A stretch of DNA of 64,000 nucleotides from Ktedonobacter racemifer DSM 44963 (GTDB taxonomy: Bacteria > Chloroflexota > Ktedonobacteria > Ktedonobacterales > Ktedonobacteraceae). Below, piece by piece: positions 34,031-43,879 of the stretch. The stretch spans positions 806,001 through 870,000 of the forward strand of contig NZ_ADVG01000004.1 in assembly GCF_000178855.1 (NCBI RefSeq), in the 5' to 3' direction. The notes beneath the pieces were generated by a model. The model was not told where the DNA came from. It saw only the letters and a list, made by a program, of their open reading frames with translations, and ran no database searches. Position numbers and translations under genes: made by a program. The first letter of the stretch is position 1, and the number at the start of each line of letters is the position of its first letter.

Positions 34031-34079
34031 TGTCGAGCACACGTGAATGGTTATCACACACCCTCTACACTACACGAGC

Positions 34080-35831
34080 TTATTTGTACGTGTTTGTGTT
34101 GGCGCAGGCAGGATCGCTGGACTTGTAGATCTTAGCCCAGTCTCCAGGAGGAGTCAAATCCTGAGCGTTATCCACAACACCCTGGACACATGTCTTAAGG
34201 ACATAGACTGTGGTGCGCTGATCAAAAGGAATCCAGGCCGCATCATCGACAAGTTGCTGCTCAATCTGGTTATACTGGGCGATACGCTCAGTGGCATTCT
34301 GATTGACATCAGCCTTCAACATGAGGTCCTGAGTCTGCTGCTGGACACTGAGATCCTTTGCTTTACCCATACCGTAGTTGTTCTCGTTGTTGGACGACCC
34401 CTTACCAAAGAGCAGGGTCAGCCAGTCCTGAGGATCGGGATAGTCAGCGATCCAGGCAGCGGCCCACATCTGCAATTTGTCATTGCCGACGGTACCGGAC
34501 TCATCGGCGAGGCGCTTGTTGAAGTCCTCGTCGTTGATGGTTACGTTAACGCCCAGAGTATCTTTCCACTGCTGCTGCGCGAACTCGTAGAGGTTCTTGG
34601 AGGTCTGTGAACCACCAGTTGCCACCGTCAAGGTAATGGCGGGGAAGTTGGCGGTTGTGTAGCCTTCCTCTTGCATACCTTCCTGGAAGAGCTGCTTGGC
34701 CAGGGTCTTATCACCCTTGGTGCTGGTCACGCCACCAGCAGCCTTCAGATTGGGATTATAGCCAGGCATACCCTGGGGCACAATATGGTTAGTCGCCAAA
34801 CGCACGCCCTTGGTAATGCTCTTCTCAATCGCACTCTTGTCGAAGGAGAGCGCAAAGGCCTGGCGGATCTTGACGTTGTTGAAAGGCTTGGTCAGCCAGT
34901 TCATGGTAAAGTAGTCGATAGCCAGCTGAGGGGCCTGGCGGAACTGCTTGTTGGCCAGAGCACGTGCCTCATCCAGGTTGGCGGTTGGCACTCCAGCCTG
35001 GTCCAGCTGATTAGTCTTGTAAGCTTTGTAGGCCGTCTGTGGATCTTTGTAGAACGCGTACACTACTTTCTTCAGCTGTGGCTTGCTACCCCAGTAGTTA
35101 GAATTGGGTACAAAGCTAACATACTTACCATTGAGGTGCTGGTCCAGTTTGAAGGGGCCAGAGCAACCACCCTCGCTCAGGTGCTTCAGGAAATCGGTAT
35201 CGCCATACTTCTCTACAAAGCTTTTCTCTACGACATAGGAGGTCGAGTAGGTCAGCGCCTGCAAGAAGTACTGGGCATTGCTTTTGGCCACAATCTTCAC
35301 TGTTGTGGGATCGACAGCAAAGATGCTATCGCCAATCAGTGTGGGGACCTTGCCCGCAAAACGCTTGTCCGAGTCTTTAATAAGCCCCAGATAGGAAGGC
35401 GCAACCGTCGACTTCAACTCAGGCTTGAGAGCACGGTCAATGCTATAGACCACGTCATCCGCGGTGATGGGGTTGCCATCGCTGAACTTGAGATTAGGAC
35501 GCAGGGTGAAGGTCCAGGTCAAGCCATCGCTAGACTGTTTCCAGGACTGAGCCAGTTCGGGATAGACTTTCAGGTTGTCGTCGAGCTGGACGAGGCCCGT
35601 GAACATCATGTCAAGAGCAGTGATAGAAGCCGAGTCGGTCGAAAGCGCGGGATCAAGCGTCGCGACATCCGATAGACCACTCAAAGGGATGACATAGACC
35701 TGCTTGTCATCAGATAGTTTGCCACCAGTTGTGTTACCACCCGAACTGCCACCGCATGCTGCAACGAGCACGGCAAGCAGGGTCAGGAGCAACGGCAAAA
35801 AGATTGTCACACGTTTCTTGCCAGACTGCAT
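34080..35831 (-). CDS. Oligopeptide ABC transporter substrate-binding lipoprotein (copy 1)
   Basis: 583 residues from the ATG at 35829-35831, placed 9 nt after AAGGAGA; upstream in-frame ATGs lack a well-spaced site. Lipoprotein signal with lipobox VAAC (Cys26). Family 5 (OppA/DppA-type) features: ATLDPALSTDSASITALDMMFTGLVQLDD, YPELAQSWKQSSDGLTWTFTLRPNLKFSDGNPITADDVVYSIDRAL, and PFNNVKIRQAFALSFDKSAIEKS. It would capture peptides outside the membrane. No permease or ATPase gene lies nearby. It has the highest divergence among the three tandem copies. Confidence 0.9.
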   Translation of the reverse strand: MQSGKKRVTIFLPLLLTLLAVLVAACGGSSGGNTTGGKLSDDKQVYVIPLSGLSDVATLDPALSTDSASITALDMMFTGLVQLDDNLKVYPELAQSWKQSSDGLTWTFTLRPNLKFSDGNPITADDVVYSIDRALKPELKSTVAPSYLGLIKDSDKRFAGKVPTLIGDSIFAVDPTTVKIVAKSNAQYFLQALTYSTSYVVEKSFVEKYGDTDFLKHLSEGGCSGPFKLDQHLNGKYVSFVPNSNYWGSKPQLKKVVYAFYKDPQTAYKAYKTNQLDQAGVPTANLDEARALANKQFRQAPQLAIDYFTMNWLTKPFNNVKIRQAFALSFDKSAIEKSITKGVRLATNHIVPQGMPGYNPNLKAAGGVTSTKGDKTLAKQLFQEGMQEEGYTTANFPAITLTVATGGSQTSKNLYEFAQQQWKDTLGVNVTINDEDFNKRLADESGTVGNDKLQMWAAAWIADYPDPQDWLTLLFGKGSSNNENNYGMGKAKDLSVQQQTQDLMLKADVNQNATERIAQYNQIEQQLVDDAAWIPFDQRTTVYVLKTCVQGVVDNAQDLTPPGDWAKIYKSSDPACANTNTYK

Positions 35832-36101
35832 CAAGTACATTCTCCTTAGAAAAGCATACAAGGGCCATGATTTGCTGAGATAGTGAAGAGTATTATCGCC
35901 GCTTAAATTATCTTTTCCCGGCTATAAACCAGCTCACCACTGGACCTCTTCTCTACTACAAATAAGTAAATACCGCTGCTACTATGCAAGATAAACAAAG
36001 GCAAGAAAATCCGTCTTTCTTACCCCCCACCATTTCCATATCCTTAGAAATGGATACTGCATTTACACAGCGTATTATATATACGCCACGAGTTTGTGTA
36101 A
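35832..36101 (-). promoter_or_regulatory. Promoter and long conserved leader of copy 1
   Basis: A minus-strand promoter, TTACAC (36096-36101), 16-nt spacer and TATAAT (36074-36079), gives a leader of about 235 nt. Within it lie a CCATTTC/GGAAATGG stem around TAAGGATAT and a GGTAAGAAA/TTTCTTGCC stem, then TTTAAGCGGCGATAAT and AAGGAGA. The same order occurs before the other two copies. Confidence 0.6.
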
Positions 36102-36387
36102 TCTCTCGCATAAATCCCAAAAAATCAAATTTCATGCGCTTTAATAACTTACCTAGCTTTGTCTTCCATCAAGTTATCTACGATATAAAATATAAAGGTA
36201 ATATAATATCAAGCACCTATGTAATCAAACCATCTTATTAACCAATATTAGTGTGTTTGTAGATCTGTACTTCCTTTTTTTAACAATTTCATGCTTAAAT
36301 ACTTTAAATGCGAGCGATGTTCGCATCCAGAAAGCTCATACAAACCTGCATCACAAGCTCATTTTACAGAGCACTATTTCACAATAA
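36102..36387. other. AT-rich intergenic, duplicated between the peptide-binding genes
   Basis: No coding frame. It is closely similar, at about nine bases in ten by eye, to 38507-38782, including a TATAAAGGTAATATAATATC block. The similarity shows that spacer and gene were duplicated together. Confidence 0.5.
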
Positions 36388-36430
36388 AGAGGAGAGGAGA
36401 GGATACAACTTGCATCCTCTCCTCTCCTCT
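36388..36430 (-). terminator. Terminator of the second peptide-binding gene
   Basis: 17-bp arms 36388-36404 and 36414-36430 (AGAGGAGAGGAGAGGAT and complement), paralogous to the hairpins at 33988 and 38783. Confidence 0.75.
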
Positions 36431-36483
36431 TCTGTCAAGCGCATGTGATTGAAGTCGTCACATACCCTCTTTGCGATACGAGC

Positions 36484-38238
36484 TTAGTATGCGCTCGTGT
36501 TAGCGCAGGGGGAATCGCTGGACTTGTAGATCTTCAGCCAGTCCTGAGGAGGAGTCATACCCTGCGCGTTGTCCACGATACCCTGGACACAGGGCTTGAG
36601 TACATAGCTCAGGGTACGCTGATCGACGGGCATCCAGGCCACATCGTCAACCATCTGCTGCTCGATCTGATTGTACTGAGCAATACGCTCGGTGGCGTTC
36701 TGGTTAACGTCAGCTTTCAGCATCAGGTCCTGCATCTGCTTCTGAGTCGCAACGGTCTTGGAAGTACCCAGACCATAGTTGAGCGAGTTATTGGATGCAC
36801 CAGCACCAAAGAGCAGGGTCGTCCAGTCCTCGGGATCGGGATAGTCCGCGCCCCAGGCCGCAAACCACATCTGCAATTTGCCATTGCCTACGGTATTAGA
36901 GACATCATCCAGGCGTTTGTTGAAGTCCTCATCGTTGATGGTTACGTTAACGCCCAGAGTGTCTTTCCACTGCTGCTGCGCGAAGGTGAAGAGGTTCTTC
37001 GCCGACTGTGAACCACCACTGGCAACCGTTACTGAGATGGCGGGGAAGTTTGCAAGGGTATAATGGGCTTCCTGCATGCCCTCCTGGAAGAGCTGCTTGG
37101 CCAGGGTCTTATCACCCTTGGTGCTGGTCACACCTGCAGGACCTTTGAGGTCGGGATTATAACCAGGCATGCCCTGAGGCACGATGTGGTTGGTTGCCAG
37201 GCGCTGACCCTTGTAGATGCTCTTCTCGATGGCGCTCTTGTCAACGGCGAGAGCAAAGGCCTGGCGGATCTTAATGTTGTCGAAGGGCTTGGACAGGTAG
37301 TTCATCGCGAAGTAGTCGATGGTCAACTGAGGCACCTGGCGGTACTGCTTATTAGGCAGGGCACGCGCCTCATCCAGGTTGGCGGTTGGCACACCGGCAT
37401 TGTCCAGCTGATTGGTCTTGTAAGCTTTGTAAGCCGTCTGCGGATCTTTGTAGAAGGCGAATACAACCTTCTTCATCTGGGCCTTACCAGCCCAGTAGTT
37501 GTTACTGGGAACAAAGCTGACCTGTTTGCCGGAGGTGTACTTTTCCAGCTGGTAGGGACCAGAACAGCTACCCTCGCTCAGGTGCTTCAGGAAATCGGTA
37601 TCACCGTACTTCTGAACGAAGCTCTTTTCCACGACATAAGCGGTTGGATAGGTCAGCGCGTCGAGGAAGTACTGCGCATTCTGACTGGTCACAATTTTGA
37701 CCGTCGAGGGATCAGGGGCAAAGAGGCTATCGTTAATCAGCGTGGGAACCTTGCCTGCAAAGCGCTTATCCGAGTCTTTCACCAGGCTCAAGTAGGCCGG
37801 AGCCACCGTCGACTTCAACTCAGGCTTGAGGGCGCGGTCAATGCTGAAGATGACGTCATCCGCGGTGATGGGGTTGCCATCGTTGAATTTGATTCCCGGA
37901 CGCAGTTTGAAGGTCCAGGTCAGGCCATCACTGGAAGTGGTCCAGGACTGAGCCAGTTCGGGATACACCTTCAGGTTGTCGTCGAGCTGGACCAGGCCCG
38001 TAAACATCAGATTAATAGCGCTGATCGAAGGCGAGTCGGTTGAGAGCGCGGGATCAAGCGTCGCGAGATCTGATAGACCGCTCAAGGGGGTTACATAGAT
38101 CTGTTTGTCGTCGGATAGTTTGCTACCAGATGAGCTACCATTACCTCCTGAATTGCCGCCACATGCTGCAACGAGCACGGCGAGCAGGGTCAGAAGCAAT
38201 GGCAAAAAGAGTATCCTACGTTTTTTGCCAGACTGCAT
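36484..38238 (-). CDS. Oligopeptide ABC transporter substrate-binding lipoprotein (copy 2)
   Basis: 584 residues from the ATG at 38236-38238 after AAGGAGA. Lipobox VAAC at Cys26. Same family 5 architecture as its neighbours: ATLDPALSTDSPSISAINLMFTGLVQLDD, IKFNDGNPITADDVIFSIDRALKPELKSTVAPAYL, and PFDNIKIRQAFALAVDKSAIEKSIYKG. It is closer to copy 3 than to copy 1 in several segments (NKRLDDVSNTVGNGKLQMWFAAWGADYPDPEDWTTLLFGAG). Differences from copy 1 cluster in predicted ligand-cleft loops, which fits diverged specificities. Confidence 0.9.
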   Translation of the reverse strand: MQSGKKRRILFLPLLLTLLAVLVAACGGNSGGNGSSSGSKLSDDKQIYVTPLSGLSDLATLDPALSTDSPSISAINLMFTGLVQLDDNLKVYPELAQSWTTSSDGLTWTFKLRPGIKFNDGNPITADDVIFSIDRALKPELKSTVAPAYLSLVKDSDKRFAGKVPTLINDSLFAPDPSTVKIVTSQNAQYFLDALTYPTAYVVEKSFVQKYGDTDFLKHLSEGSCSGPYQLEKYTSGKQVSFVPSNNYWAGKAQMKKVVFAFYKDPQTAYKAYKTNQLDNAGVPTANLDEARALPNKQYRQVPQLTIDYFAMNYLSKPFDNIKIRQAFALAVDKSAIEKSIYKGQRLATNHIVPQGMPGYNPDLKGPAGVTSTKGDKTLAKQLFQEGMQEAHYTLANFPAISVTVASGGSQSAKNLFTFAQQQWKDTLGVNVTINDEDFNKRLDDVSNTVGNGKLQMWFAAWGADYPDPEDWTTLLFGAGASNNSLNYGLGTSKTVATQKQMQDLMLKADVNQNATERIAQYNQIEQQMVDDVAWMPVDQRTLSYVLKPCVQGIVDNAQGMTPPQDWLKIYKSSDSPCANTSAY

Positions 38239-38506
38239 TAAGTACATTCTCCTTAGAAAAGCATACAAGGACTATGATTTGCTGAGATAGTGAAGAGTAT
38301 TATCGCCGCTTAAACCATCTTTTCCCGGCTATAAACCAGCTCACCACTGGACCCCTTCTCTACTACAAACATGTAAATACCGCTGCCACTATGCGAGACA
38401 AACAAAGACAAGAAAATCCGTCTTTCTTGCCCCCACCTTTCCATATCCTTAGAAATGGATACTACACTAACACAGCGTATTATATATACGCCATGAGTTT
38501 GTATAA
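38239..38506 (-). promoter_or_regulatory. Promoter and long conserved leader of copy 2
   Basis: TTATAC (38501-38506), 16-nt spacer, TATAAT (38479-38484), then a leader of about 235 nt with the same ordered elements as copy 1, including TTCTAAGGATATGGAAA and the GGCAAGAAA-type stem. Confidence 0.6.
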
Positions 38507-38782
38507 TCTCTCGCACAAATCCCCAAAAATCAAATTTCATGCTCTTTAATAACTTACCCAGCGTTGTCTTCCATCAAGTTATCTATGATATGAAATATAA
38601 AGGTAATATAATATCAAGCAGCTATGTAATCAAACCATCTTATCAACAACTATTAATGTGTTTGAAGATCTGTACTTCCATTTTTTAACAATTTCATGCT
38701 TAAATACTTTAGATACGAGCGATGTTCGCATCCAGAAAGCTCGTGCACATCTGCATCATAAGCTCATTTTACAGAGCACTAT

Positions 38783-38843
38783 TTCACAATAAAGAAAGAG
38801 GAGAGGATGCAAATTGCATCCTCTCCTCTTTCTTTATTGTGAA
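38783..38843 (-). terminator. 30-bp-arm terminator of the third peptide-binding gene
   Basis: Arms 38783-38812 and 38814-38843 are perfect complements around one base. The core GAGGAGAGGATGCAA recurs in the sister hairpins, extended here by an AATAAAGAAA stem. Confidence 0.8.
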
Positions 38844-38886
38844 GCACATGTGACTAGTTGTCACATACCCTCTTCGCTACACGAGA

Positions 38887-40644
38887 TTAGTAAGCGCTCG
38901 TGTTGGCGCAGGAGGAATCGCTGGTTTTGTAGATGTTGGCCCAGTCGCCAGGAGGAATCAGATCCTGCGCGTTGTCCACGACACCCTTGACACAAGTCTT
39001 GAGAACATAGCTCAAAGTACGCTGATCGACGGGAGCCCAGGCGACATCATCAACCATCTGCTGCTCGATCTGGTTGTACTGAGCGAGACGCTGGGTGTTA
39101 TTCTGGTTGACATCCGCTTTCAGCATCAGGTCCTGCATCTGCTTCTGCGTGGCAACCGTCTTCGAATTACCCATCCCGTAGTTCTGCGAGTTGTTGGATG
39201 AACCAGCACCAAAGAGCAGGGTCGTCCAGTCCTCAGGATCAGGATAGTCCGCGCCCCAGGCAGCAAACCACATCTGCAGTTTGCCATTGCCTACGGTGTT
39301 GGAGACATCATCCAGGCGTTTGTTGAAGTCCTCATCATTGATGTTAACCGTGACACCCAGGGCATCTTTCCACTGCTGCTGCGCGAACTCAGCAAGGTTC
39401 TTGGCAGCAGATGAGCCACTGGTGGCAAGCGTCAGCGTGACAGCGGGGAAGTTAGAGGAGGTGTAGCCCGCCTCCTGCATACCTTGCTGGAAGAGCTGCT
39501 TAGCCAGGGCCTTGTCGCCCTTGACGCTGGTCACGCCAGCCGGACCTTTGAGGTTGGGGTTGTAACCAGGCATGCCCTGAGGCACGATGTGGTTGGTGGC
39601 AAGGCGCGCACCCTTGTAGATGCTCTTTTCGATGGCGCTCTTATCAACGGCAAGAGCAAAGGCCTGGCGGATCTTAATATTGTTGAAGGGCTTGGCCAGG
39701 TAGTTCATCGCGAAGTAGTCGATGGTCAGCTGAGGCACCTGGCGATACTGGTTGTTAGACAGGGCACGCGCCTGATCCAGGTTGGTAGGTGGCACATTAG
39801 CCAGGTCCAGTTGGTTGGTCTGGAAGGCTTTGTAGGCCGTCTGGGGATCTTTGTAGAACGGGTAAACGATTTTCTTCAACTGTGGTTTGCCACCCCAGTA
39901 GTTGGTATTGGGTACAAAGCTAACAAACTTGCCAGAATTATACTGATCCAGTTTGAAGGGGCCCGAGCCGCCACCCTCGCTCAGGTGTTTCAGGAAATTG
40001 GTATCGCCATACTTCTGCACAAAGCTCTTCTCCACGACATAGGAGGTCGAGTAAGTGAGCGCATCCAGGAAGTACTGACCGTTCTGACTGGTCACAATCT
40101 TGACCGTCGAAGGATCGGGGGCGAAGAGGCTATCATTGATCAGCGTGGGAATCTTGCCCGCGAAGCGCTTATCCGAATCTTTAACAAGCGCCAGGTAACC
40201 TGGGGCCACAGTCGACTTCAGTTCAGGCTTGAGGGCGCGGTCAATGCTAAAGATCACGTCATCAGCGGTGATGGGGTTGCCATCGCTGAACTTAATGCCA
40301 GGACGCAGTTTGAAAGTCCAGGTCAGGCCATCTTTGGAGGTGGTCCAGGACTGAGCCAGTTCGGGATAGACCTTCAGATTGTCGTCGAGCTGAACAAGGC
40401 CTGTGAACATCAGGTCAATCGCGCTGATCGAGGGAGCGTCAGTCGAGAGCGCCGGATCAAGCGTCGCGAGATCCGCTAGACCAGCCGTCTGTGAAGCATC
40501 CACATAGATCTGCTTGTCATCAGAGAGTTTGCTGCCAGTTGAGCCACTGCCTCCTGAATTGCCACCACATGCCGCGACAAGCACGGCGAGCAGGGTCAGG
40601 AGCAATGGCAAAAAGAGTGACACGCGTTTTTTGCCAGATCGCAT
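38887..40644 (-). CDS. Oligopeptide ABC transporter substrate-binding lipoprotein (copy 3)
   Basis: 585 residues from the ATG at 40642-40644, preceded by AAGGAGA; the frame extends upstream without a good site. Lipobox VAAC. Compared with copies 1 and 2 it carries a four-residue insertion near the mature start (VDASQTAGLADLATLDPAL). The rest is collinear: IKFSDGNPITADDVIFSIDRAL, FVPNTNYWGGKPQLKKIVYPFYKD, PFNNIKIRQAFALAVDK. It is the first of the tandem set and divergent from a two-component system that may control it. Confidence 0.9.
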   Translation of the reverse strand: MRSGKKRVSLFLPLLLTLLAVLVAACGGNSGGSGSTGSKLSDDKQIYVDASQTAGLADLATLDPALSTDAPSISAIDLMFTGLVQLDDNLKVYPELAQSWTTSKDGLTWTFKLRPGIKFSDGNPITADDVIFSIDRALKPELKSTVAPGYLALVKDSDKRFAGKIPTLINDSLFAPDPSTVKIVTSQNGQYFLDALTYSTSYVVEKSFVQKYGDTNFLKHLSEGGGSGPFKLDQYNSGKFVSFVPNTNYWGGKPQLKKIVYPFYKDPQTAYKAFQTNQLDLANVPPTNLDQARALSNNQYRQVPQLTIDYFAMNYLAKPFNNIKIRQAFALAVDKSAIEKSIYKGARLATNHIVPQGMPGYNPNLKGPAGVTSVKGDKALAKQLFQQGMQEAGYTSSNFPAVTLTLATSGSSAAKNLAEFAQQQWKDALGVTVNINDEDFNKRLDDVSNTVGNGKLQMWFAAWGADYPDPEDWTTLLFGAGSSNNSQNYGMGNSKTVATQKQMQDLMLKADVNQNNTQRLAQYNQIEQQMVDDVAWAPVDQRTLSYVLKTCVKGVVDNAQDLIPPGDWANIYKTSDSSCANTSAY

Positions 40645-40860
40645 TGAGTACATTCTCCTTGGGACAGTATGCAATGACCACTTTGTGTTGAAATAGCAAA
40701 GATTGCTGCATATCATCGCTTAAATTAGCTTTTACAACCTTACGTCAGCCATATACCAGGAAAAACCAAGCGTTCTTGTTCACACCTTTTCATATCCTTA
40801 AAAAGGGGGACTCTAGTAACGCAGTATAGTATATATACGTCATGGGTTTGCATAATCTCT
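40645..40860 (-). promoter_or_regulatory. Leader of copy 3, diverged
   Basis: It retains AAGGATATGAAAAGGTG, an AATTTAAGCG block and AAGGAGA, and a TATATACTAT -10-like region behind TTATGC. Much of the rest has drifted, so retained blocks are the best candidates for function. Confidence 0.45.
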
Positions 40861-41141
40861 CACACAAAAAATATAAAAAATAAAACCCATACACTTTAAT
40901 AGAATATCCTATCGCATTCTTTCATTACATTGTCTACAATAAGAAGCAAAAAGATGCTCTATTATCTAGTAGCGGACATAAGCAAACAGACATATTTGCT
41001 ACTATTTCTATGCATTGCTTGTTAGCTTTCCCCATTTGTAGGATATAATATATTTAAATGTCTCAAAGTAGAGGCGCGTTATACACTGATGACTCGCTAC
41101 TATGCGGGGCTTCAGCCAAAACTCGGTGAGGAGTGCCAGGT
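40861..41141 (+). other. Divergent intergenic region with histidine-kinase promoter
   Basis: An AT-rich gap. A forward promoter is plausible: TTGTTA (41019-41024), a 19-nt spacer and TATAAT (41044-41049). GAGGAG at 41128-41133 decides the kinase start. No gene seen. Confidence 0.4.
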
Positions 41142-43829
41142 ATGCCTCCACTTTTACGTCATTCGCTGCTCTACCAATTAGTAAGCGTCTATTTACTTTT
41201 TGTCATTGTAGTTCTCGTCGGGGGAGCAGGAATAAACACTGTTATTGAGCAACAACAGCGCGAAGCCGTTCAGGCTTCTGACCAGGCCCTGGCTCAAGAC
41301 ATTGCGCTTGAGACAAATCTTCATTTACGCGATTCTGAAGTTTCACTGAGCACGCTTGGATATCAGGCCATGCAGGCCAGGAACTCCCAGGCCATTATGC
41401 AGCTCTTTCAAACCTATCAGGCTGCGCGTAACGACGTAGACCATGTATACTGGCTTGACCCACTCGGCCTCATTCAAAGCTCTTATCCACAATTGAAATC
41501 CGATATGGCGGTCGAGTTTTCGCCGCCAGATGTGGTCCCACGCGTACGTAATACAGCTAACCCTGTCATAGAGGTAGGCATCGCCGTTGAAACAACCTTT
41601 AATGCAGGTGTCATCATCGCCGCTCCTATAACTAATAAGCATGGCACGCTTGTCGCGATCATTGCCGCCAGCCTCTCGCTCTTCGAGTTGAGCGATCCCT
41701 TGCAAGCCGTCGTTAAAGCGCAACAGCTCCAGCAGCATCAACTCCAAATTAGCATTATCGACGCCCGTGGCGAGCTGGTAGCGACTCCCGATCACTCGCG
41801 TCTCCTGCAAACTGTCCTTGATGAACTGCCAGGCGCGGACCTGGCCCTACAGCATCAAGGGAACTCACAACTTGGAACAGGGCTTGATGGGCAGAGCTGG
41901 CTCTTTAGCTCAGTCCCAGTTCCTGATATTGGCTGGGCCGTGGTTGTTCAGCGTCCTGCCGCCGAAGCTCTCCACGTCGTGACCCAATTGCATCTCTGGC
42001 TTCTTACGGTCGCGCTCATCTTCACTGTCGGCGGCCTGCTGTTCTGGCTCCTGCTACATGGGCGCGTTATTCGCCCTCTACATACCCTGGCGATACAGCA
42101 CCAGGCTCTGCCCTCCTCGGAACAATCTATCCCATCCCATGCTACGCAACTCGCCAGGCGCGCGGACGAAGTTGGCTACCTGGCACGCTCACTCATCCGC
42201 CTGGAGCGCGATGGCCTGGCCAAGCTGGGCGAGCTCCAGACACTGCTTGAGACCTCAAGCGTCGTCGTGGGCTCCTTAGAACCACAGGCGGTGGTAGGGA
42301 AAATTATTCGCGAGGTTCGCCGCCTGGTAGATGTACAGGCCGCTGCGGTACTGCTGCCAGACGAGCAAGGGGTCTTGCACGTGCTAGTGAGCGATGGGCA
42401 TAACCGGCGCTATAACTATGCCCTCTCCCTGGCGCCCGAAAATATAAGCTCCTCAGCGGTCCTGGCACTCCACTCTGGCCAGCCTGTGCAAAAGTTACTC
42501 AGCACAGAGCCAGCGCCTTCGCTCTCATATGACGAGGGCTTCCGCTCGGTGCTGGCTGTCCCCATCATCAGCCGCCACGCAGGCGGCGTGGTGCTGTTGG
42601 TCCATCGCACTCAACCCCAACCCTTTAACCAGAAGGAGATTGATCTCCTCCTGACATTCGCCAACTATGCCACCCTGGCCTGGGAGCACGCTGTCCTCTA
42701 TGAGCGCAGCGATGAACGGTTGCGGGAGGTAGCGCGTGAGAATGCCCAGCTCTATCAACAGGCATCGGAGGAGAAACAAAAGCTAGAGGCAATTATGGAG
42801 AGCATGAGCGATGGCCTGGTGCTGACAGGTATCGATGGAACCGTACTCTACGCCAACCCGGGCGCCAGCTCCATCACCGGCCTACCCATTACAGAACTTG
42901 AACGTCATCCTATACAGGTCCTCTACGAGGCGCTTTCCCGATCAGCTATGGAGCCAGAGGAGTGCGCGCGAAAGATGCTCCAGGCCACTTCCGCCGAAAA
43001 GCCTGAACTCCTCATTGAGCTTGAGCCACACGCACAACGCCAGGTCATCCACCTGCGTTTCTTTGATGTGGGTGACGAGGCGGGGCGAACTATCGGACGG
43101 GGCCTGCTGTTACGTGATGTAACTCGCGAGCGTGAGGTAGATGAGTTTAAGACAACACTCCTGGGCGCGGTAGGGCATGAATTGCGCACGCCTCTGGCGG
43201 CCATCAAAGGCTACGCCTCTACCCTCCTGCAGGAAGACGTTACCTGGCCCATTGAAGACCAGCGCCACTTCCTGCAAACCATCAGTAGCAAGGCTGACTA
43301 CATGGCACAACTTGTAAGCAACCTGCTGGACCTCTCCCGTCAGGAGGCAGGACTCCTACTACTCAAGCGCGCTCCGGCAAGGCTACAGGAAATAGTGACA
43401 CACACCATCGCGGAGACCGAGCATCCGGATGTGATGGTAACCACGCGTATCCCTGATGACCTGCCTCTCGTAGATATAGATAGTGGACGCATAGAGGTTG
43501 TGCTGCGCAACCTCGTCATGAATGCCCTGGCCTATGGCGAGGGCGAGATACATATCTCAGCAAAGCTACAGGAAAACGCGGTCATTGTCGCCGTCACAGA
43601 CAACGGCCCTGGCATCGCACCAACCGAGTTACCACATGTATTTGAACGTTTCTACCGCGCCCAACACGGTCGGCAACGCCATTCAGGAGGCACCGGGCTT
43701 GGCCTGGCTATCTGCAAAGCCTTTATCGAAGCTCATGGAACATCTATCTGGGCCGAAAGCGCTGAACAGGGAACAACGATCTCGTTCGCCCTTCCACTCC
43801 CCCCTTCCGGCGAGAGAAGGCTCACATAA
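41142..43829 (+). CDS. Sensor histidine kinase with Cache, HAMP, GAF and PAS domains
   Basis: 895 residues from ATG 41142. Helix 1 (LVSVYLLFVIVVLVGGAGI, about 12-30) and helix 2 (LWLLTVALIFTVGGLLFWLLL, about 285-305) enclose an extracellular double-Cache-type sensor. Then come HAMP (GRVIRPLHTLAIQHQAL), GAF (LLETSSVVVGSLEPQAVVGKIIREV), a short coil, PAS (MESMSDGLVLTGIDGTVLYANPG), the HisKA box GHELRTPLAAIKGYASTLL with H679, and HATPase motifs (VTDNGPGIAPTELPHVFERFYR, GGTGLGLAICK). The response-regulator gene follows 50 nt later. The neighbouring peptide-binding genes make extracellular peptides a possible signal, by inference. Confidence 0.88.
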   Translation: MPPLLRHSLLYQLVSVYLLFVIVVLVGGAGINTVIEQQQREAVQASDQALAQDIALETNLHLRDSEVSLSTLGYQAMQARNSQAIMQLFQTYQAARNDVDHVYWLDPLGLIQSSYPQLKSDMAVEFSPPDVVPRVRNTANPVIEVGIAVETTFNAGVIIAAPITNKHGTLVAIIAASLSLFELSDPLQAVVKAQQLQQHQLQISIIDARGELVATPDHSRLLQTVLDELPGADLALQHQGNSQLGTGLDGQSWLFSSVPVPDIGWAVVVQRPAAEALHVVTQLHLWLLTVALIFTVGGLLFWLLLHGRVIRPLHTLAIQHQALPSSEQSIPSHATQLARRADEVGYLARSLIRLERDGLAKLGELQTLLETSSVVVGSLEPQAVVGKIIREVRRLVDVQAAAVLLPDEQGVLHVLVSDGHNRRYNYALSLAPENISSSAVLALHSGQPVQKLLSTEPAPSLSYDEGFRSVLAVPIISRHAGGVVLLVHRTQPQPFNQKEIDLLLTFANYATLAWEHAVLYERSDERLREVARENAQLYQQASEEKQKLEAIMESMSDGLVLTGIDGTVLYANPGASSITGLPITELERHPIQVLYEALSRSAMEPEECARKMLQATSAEKPELLIELEPHAQRQVIHLRFFDVGDEAGRTIGRGLLLRDVTREREVDEFKTTLLGAVGHELRTPLAAIKGYASTLLQEDVTWPIEDQRHFLQTISSKADYMAQLVSNLLDLSRQEAGLLLLKRAPARLQEIVTHTIAETEHPDVMVTTRIPDDLPLVDIDSGRIEVVLRNLVMNALAYGEGEIHISAKLQENAVIVAVTDNGPGIAPTELPHVFERFYRAQHGRQRHSGGTGLGLAICKAFIEAHGTSIWAESAEQGTTISFALPLPPSGERRLT

Positions 43830-43879
43830 GTAGTACAGGATCTACAATTATCAACATATCTGAACAAAGGGGAAAACTT

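Noticed and set aside
34671..35675. Long plus-strand open frame antisense to the first peptide-binding gene (similar ones at 37063-38043 and 39484-40479)
   Set aside because: These mirror the paralogous minus-strand genes, lack ribosome-binding sites, and exist in all three copies only because the real genes are related.
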